From contig JABWDB010000003.1 in assembly GCA_019614645.1 (NCBI GenBank), positions 25,319,001 to 25,383,000 on the forward strand: a DNA stretch of 64,000 nucleotides, in the 5' to 3' direction. Below are positions 59,920-64,000 of the stretch, piece after piece; positions within the stretch are counted from its first letter, which is position 1; each line of letters opens with the position of its first letter. The translations under genes and the position numbers were made by a program. This DNA comes from Stratiolaelaps scimitus (lineage: Eukaryota > Arthropoda > Arachnida > Mesostigmata > Laelapidae). The notes beneath the pieces were generated by a model, which worked only from the letters and a program-made list of their open reading frames with translations, did not search any database and was not told the DNA's origin.

Positions 59920-59977
59920 CTTGTGAGAGGGCAATACTGCCGAGTAGCGTCAGAATCGTGGCTGCCTTCGTCTTCAT
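59920..59977 (-). CDS. Cals: Calsyntenin coding exon 1 (signal peptide)
   Basis: ATG at 59977 opens a 19-residue signal peptide (MKTKAATILTLLGSIALSQ) that ends at donor CAAG|GTGGGT in phase 1. A +CT from exon 2 completes an Ala codon, giving a plausible cleavage region SQA|AEM. The start has A at -3 (ATCACCATG). The frame is also open upstream to 60166, but that stretch is not hydrophobic, so the start directly before the hydrophobic core is preferred. It lies 32 kb from exon 2. The link rests on phase, strand and the missing N-terminus, not on homology, so an intervening or alternative first exon cannot be excluded. Confidence 0.72.
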
Positions 59978-60463
59978 GGTGATTTTGCCGTATGTCGAAC
60001 GCTCCTGTCGACTGAAGAGATAGATCGTCGCGGCAATCGAATCGAGTTGTGGCAGTACTGGTTGCCGAGTGTGGGCGTTCGTTACTCTCCGGTTGTTGTT
60101 TGTGCACACGGTATCCGCAAGCGCAACTAACCGTCTTGTGACTAACAGACGAACGTGGTAAGGCAACTACACTGGAGTCAAGTCGGAGTCGCTGCTAGCT
60201 TCGTATACGCCGATGATGTGTATGTATAGCCGATCCTCAGCAGGGATGTAAGCCTGTCGGGGTGCTGTAATACAAGGGTCTAGTAATCCAAATGGTCGAG
60301 AAGTACGTTCATGTATCCAGTGAAGACTGAGCTTCTCAGAGTGACGAACCTCGTGCCGACGCAATTTTGCTTTTTTGTTGTTTTTTTTTGCACCCGCTTA
60401 GGTTTTAATTGACGCGAAAAATTGCACCGGCGCAGATCGTTCGTTGGCGGCGCTGCTGCTTCC
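59978..60463 (-). promoter_or_regulatory. Presumed calsyntenin 5' leader and proximal upstream DNA
   Basis: Immediately 5' of the signal-peptide ATG on the minus strand. An arthropod-type initiator word, TCAGT within CTTCAGTCGAC, lies about 45 nt before the ATG (near 60018). No TATA box or matching downstream element was found. This is a weak prediction; the real start could lie upstream through a non-coding exon. Confidence 0.25.
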
Positions 60464-60748
60464 CTAGTTGTCAGGGTATATCACGACGGGTTGGCTAGAC
60501 CGGCTAACATGATGCTGGTGGTGTTCGCGTTTATGAGGGCAGCCGTTCGGGTTTGGGGGCGCGATCGTCGATGCGCCCTGTGTGTGTCTTGAGTATTCCA
60601 AATAGATGCACGCAGTTACACTACTGAACACCTTCACTAGAAGGATAATCCACCACACTACGATACAAAGGGCACTTCCACCAGCACCGCTCACAACAAT
60701 CCACCGTGCAGGGCAGTCGGAGCAGTATACGAAGATGACCAAGCACAC
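60464..60748 (-). CDS. Candidate terminal exon of an unidentified membrane protein
   Basis: A 94-codon minus-strand frame begins right after a possible acceptor, GCGTCTAG|GTG; its first codon is GTG, not ATG, so it would need an upstream exon. It encodes an extracellular-like YCSDCPARW and one strong membrane segment (IVVSGAGGSALCIVVWWIIL). A tail follows with NPNGC, HQHH and a final VVIYPDN, with stop at 60464-60466. Composition is protein-like rather than repeat-driven. It lies about 490 bp upstream of the calsyntenin start on the same strand. The family is not recognised, and no partner exon was found in the remaining 3 kb. Confidence 0.35.
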   Translation of the reverse strand: MCLVIFVYCSDCPARWIVVSGAGGSALCIVVWWIILLVKVFSSVTACIYLEYSRHTQGASTIAPPNPNGCPHKREHHQHHVSRSSQPVVIYPDN

Positions 60749-60799
60749 CTAGACGCTCGGCGTCAGACACCACAACAACAGTCACTGCTACTCAATCGT

Positions 60800-61639
60800 A
60801 AATGGTCCTGGCGCTGCGGTTTCTCCCCAATCTCGTTTTTACTCCGGGTTTCACTCGAACTGTCCGCTACCAGCACTCAATCTCATCATGTACCTCTCTC
60901 TCTCTCTACCGACTCGACCGATATCTAAACGAGGTGAGCTGCTACTCTCGACTTAGCCGTTTGATTCCCTCGACCTGCGCTACCTGGCCAGCAGCAGCTA
61001 CGTTGACAAGTATGCTACTCCAACGCTTGCCAGCAATGGCAGATATCGTAGTCCAGCTACGGGTCCGGTGGGTGGCTGGACACGGTGCTACTGCCGACGC
61101 CGCCGCTCGGTCGCAGTCGCTCACTGGTCTGTGTCGCAGCGAACAGTCAGCCGTGAGCACGGAGCGCGACGTCTGCTTCAGCTCGCAAGCTAGCTCTCGA
61201 GCAGTAGCAGTAGCAGCAGCAGCGAAACGGACTCACGCCAATGCGAGACGCACTCTCACAGAGACACAGGCACACACACGCACACAGGACAACAACGACG
61301 GCAACGGCGACTCACACACGCATATATACGGCTACTATATGCTAGCTGCTGCTAGTTAACTAGCTGACTCACACACACTCGCACACTCTCATTCGTTGTC
61401 TCCCAGCGCCGCCCGCGACTTCGCACCGTCTGCCCGTGCGTCCGTCGGGCTGTTCCTCGATCGGTCGAGATCCCGATCGGCGCAAGATTCCTCCTCGGTC
61501 AGATCAGTCAGATCCAGCAGATCACAGCAATCACAATCGTGGACGCTGTTGCCAGCCGGAGACGATGAAGGAGGCAAGAGGGACCAGACTGACTGCTGGC
61601 TGGCTGGCTAGCTGACGGGCCAACAGCGCGCAACGAGTC

Positions 61640-61671
<32 letters not shown>

Positions 61672-64000
61672 CGATTTCTGTCCCACTCTGGCACTAGTCA
61701 CACTCACCGTCGTGTACAACCACTGGCGACTGACTGCTGGCTGGCTCGCTCGCCCGCTGGCAACGATGCGTTGAGCCGCGGCCACACAGCTATAGCATGG
61801 AGGGGGCGCAGACTACGATGCTGCTGCTGCTGCAGCGATGGTTCCGTCGCGTTGCTTGTATGGCGCTTCTTGGCTGGATGGCCGCCTGCTGGCGGTGGAG
61901 CCGATGGTGGTGGTGGCGGTGGCGGTGCGGCGGCGGCGGCCTGCTCCCGCTGCTGCTGCTGCTGCTGCCGCCGCTGCTGCTGTGAGGGAGAGAGGGCGGG
62001 GAGTGGCAGAAATGCGAGGAGTCGCTCCGGTATCGGCTGGGGAAACGCAGACGACGACGATGACGACAACGAAGAAGAGCAGCACGAAAGCGGGCGAGCG
62101 ACTGACCGACGTCGACCGACTACGACGGAACTAGCAGGCCGCCAGTCAGTCGTAGTGAGCAACTGGGCGAGCGGGAGCGGTTGCTGCTACCGAGAGCAGC
62201 AGCTAAGAGACGACAAGGAGAAGCAGAAGGAGCAATCGCCGCTGTCGAGGGCCACCGAAGCAGCAGCCGCCGCCGCCACCACCAGAGGGAGCAGCAGGCA
62301 GCAGCAGCAGCAACTGCTTACCACCACTCTTCGGCTCCAAAGGAAAGCCGACGGGGCGCCCGAGGTGCGCGGTTGGCAGTCGGCTCGCTGCTGTTCGTCG
62401 CTTGTCGATTCCGACAGCGACTGACAACAACAACAACAACGACTGAACGATGATGACGACCGAATCTGAACCCTGAATTGCGATGGCAAACGCTCCGTAC
62501 AATGATGGCCGAGGATTGACGCGTGAAGCGTCAACCGTGAACGGCGGCCCTAGCTTTTCCCGATCAACACACTGGGTGTGATTACAGTCAGACAGATCTT
62601 GCTGGATGTTGCATGCAGACTTTTAGTATCTCTATAAATACTTATATAACGAACCACCGCCAGTCAGAGCGCGCTTGGCAGTTTCGAGGGGGGATTTTGA
62701 AAAAGCTAAATGTTTGTGAGAGACGAGTTTTCATGTGTTGCTGTCGCTGTAGCAGATCGCAAGCACCCAAGTACCATACGACGCTGTACACGCCACGTTA
62801 ATAGATTGGCGATAACTATTGACGCACGAAACGACTTGCTGGACCCTCTTCTGCTGGCTGGCCTAATGTCCAATGCTGACTACACGAGCAAGCCCAGCTT
62901 CTACTAGGCTGTACACTGAGGTACAATGAAGACTACTCTCTCACTCTATCTTCCTTGCTATCTCTCTCTCCTTTCGTATGACACCGAGCGCGACTACGGC
63001 ACTGCTGTGGAAAGGGGCACTCCAGCCGAACCGCCGTCGCTTTCGACCTCGGCTGATGGCCAGAGGAGGCAAAGAGTGCGGAAAGAGAGATCCAGAGCCA
63101 ACTCAGCCTGGCCTCAACACACACACACACGCTCGGTACACACGGCCTCAGCCGTTCCGCACTTACGTACAACAGCTATCACGAGAGAGCGAGCTAGCGA
63201 GCGACCCAGCGGGTGAGAAGTGAGGTAAAGAGGCGCGAGGGCGGACATCACCGCCAGCCTCACGCTACTGTCAAGCGACAACCACTCTCTATTCAGCGGA
63301 CTCGGCCGGCTTCCCCTGTCCTTCACCGCCCAGCCACCACCTCGGTCCGTTGCAACAACCTCGACGAAGGGCCCCAACCAGCCAGCCATTGCTTGCCTCG
63401 CGTAAGCTACGGTGAATTCGGCCATCGAGCCTCAACCGACTGGCTCAGCCCTAGCTGGCAGAGCCGTCGTCACCAGTCGCTCATATGGCAGTGGCATGCA
63501 TTGCGTTCATCTATAGGTGAAACCGTACGGCGTCCGCCTTGTGCCTCTTTGCAGAGCGCGCCTGCTTTCCTGTCCACCTATCGGTCTGTTTGTCTGTATG
63601 TGTCTATTGTCTGTTGGCGTGTAAAGGCTAAATGCAGAACGTCGTCGAGGCCCGTGCTCGTGGAGAGTGCCCTCCGCCGCGGGGAAGAGCAAGGGCGGAA
63701 CGGAGCACGGTCAGCGAGTGAGTGGAGCTCCGAAACCACCTCAGCCACTATTACCACCGCCACCATCATCAGCCTCGCCGACGCCACATGAGTTGTCGGA
63801 GTGGGGCCGTGCTCCAGGAGCGCGAGGGCGGCGACTCCACACCTCCCCTGCTCATGTCATGAACAGGGAGCAAGCGGGCCGGGCAGAGCAATGGTGGGTG
63901 TCGATTGTGATTTCTACTGGGCACTCTGGGTAATAGCTCGGAGTTTTGAGGCTATCCCACATCGGGCGGTCTAAGACATGTAAGGGCACGTTGAACGTTA
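60800..64000. other. GC- and trinucleotide-rich 5' flank, no gene recognised
   Basis: Contains (CA)n-like stretches near 61265-61325, CAG/CTG runs (61200-61225, 61816-61835 and 61950-61985), CCG/CAG runs at 62255-62320 and ACA runs near 62425-62445. Open frames of up to 217 codons (61771-62424 plus; 61704-62162 minus) are translations of these repeats: poly-Cys/Ala/Gly on one strand, poly-Gln/Pro/Ser on the other. It could hold promoter or non-coding first-exon sequence of calsyntenin. Confidence 0.4.

Larger units (their letters stand above)
8524..59977 (-). other. Cals: Calsyntenin gene, 19 coding exons (whole coding span)
   Basis: Type I membrane protein of the cadherin superfamily; in animals calsyntenins act at synapses and on vesicles, where the tail binds kinesin light chain. 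Coding exons in transcript order: 59920-59977, 27669-27894, 26425-26481, 25956-26073, 25579-25785, 24831-24932, 15482-15559, 15009-15135, 14389-14597, 13859-14016, 13519-13633, 13172-13293, 12539-12865, 12108-12303, 10870-10950, 10367-10522, 10039-10127, 9601-9833, 8524-8903. They sum to 3039 nt (1012 residues plus stop). Every junction is GT/AG and in phase. Predicted layout: signal peptide about 1-20, cadherin repeats about 28-135 and 136-256, LNS/LamG-like region about 257-560, membrane-proximal ectodomain to about 825, His/Asn-rich stalk to 886, TM 887-907, acidic cytoplasmic tail. Human CLSTN1 is about 980 residues, so length agrees. Family assignment is firm; exon 1 is the least certain piece. 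Confidence 0.95.

Noticed and set aside
61771..62424. 217-codon plus-strand frame
   Set aside because: Poly-Cys, Ala, Gly and Gln produced by triplet repeats, with poly-Gln/Pro frames on the opposite strand.

Overview
The window is eukaryotic nuclear DNA from an animal, most likely an arthropod. The case rests on a spliced gene with GT/AG introns, dense dinucleotide microsatellites, several decayed non-LTR retrotransposons and a mariner transposon. The very exon-rich gene and its 32 kb first intron fit a large chelicerate-type genome (mite or tick) better than a compact insect genome. That placement is inference, and no bacterial or viral gene organisation is present.

One gene dominates. On the minus strand, 19 coding exons between 59977 and 8524 encode a complete calsyntenin of about 1012 residues. 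I rebuilt it exon by exon from protein similarity and splice sites. All 18 junctions keep the frame and the coding total is 3039 nt. In order the protein has a signal peptide, two cadherin repeats, an LNS/laminin-G-like region, a conserved membrane-proximal ectodomain, a His/Asn/Gly-rich stalk, one transmembrane helix and an acidic tail with the kinesin-light-chain-binding WDDS motif. Calsyntenins are postsynaptic and vesicular membrane proteins that link cargo to kinesin-1.

Layout: 1-1500 holds remnants of a non-LTR element (ORF1-like part, then RT) on the plus strand. 2030-2935 holds a second retroelement family on the minus strand, with an RT YLDD motif. 2940-8523 is non-coding flank 3' of the gene. 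8524-27894 holds calsyntenin exons 19 to 2; introns 14 and 6 each carry a 5'-truncated copy of the second retroelement family. 27895-59919 is intron 1, with SINE-like units, an intact-ORF mariner (52110-53399), a striking 25-bp-paired hairpin (50641-50700) and many AT and GA tracts. 59920-59977 is the signal-peptide exon. 59978-64000 is the 5' flank: a possible membrane-protein exon (60464-60748), then GC-rich, trinucleotide-rich DNA without a convincing gene.

No prokaryotic-style operon, CRISPR array, rRNA or intact tRNA was seen. The best candidates for something undescribed are the hairpin at 50.64 kb, the TM-bearing ORF just upstream of calsyntenin, and a tandem array touching exon 18 whose unit recurs in a SINE-like element 21 kb away.
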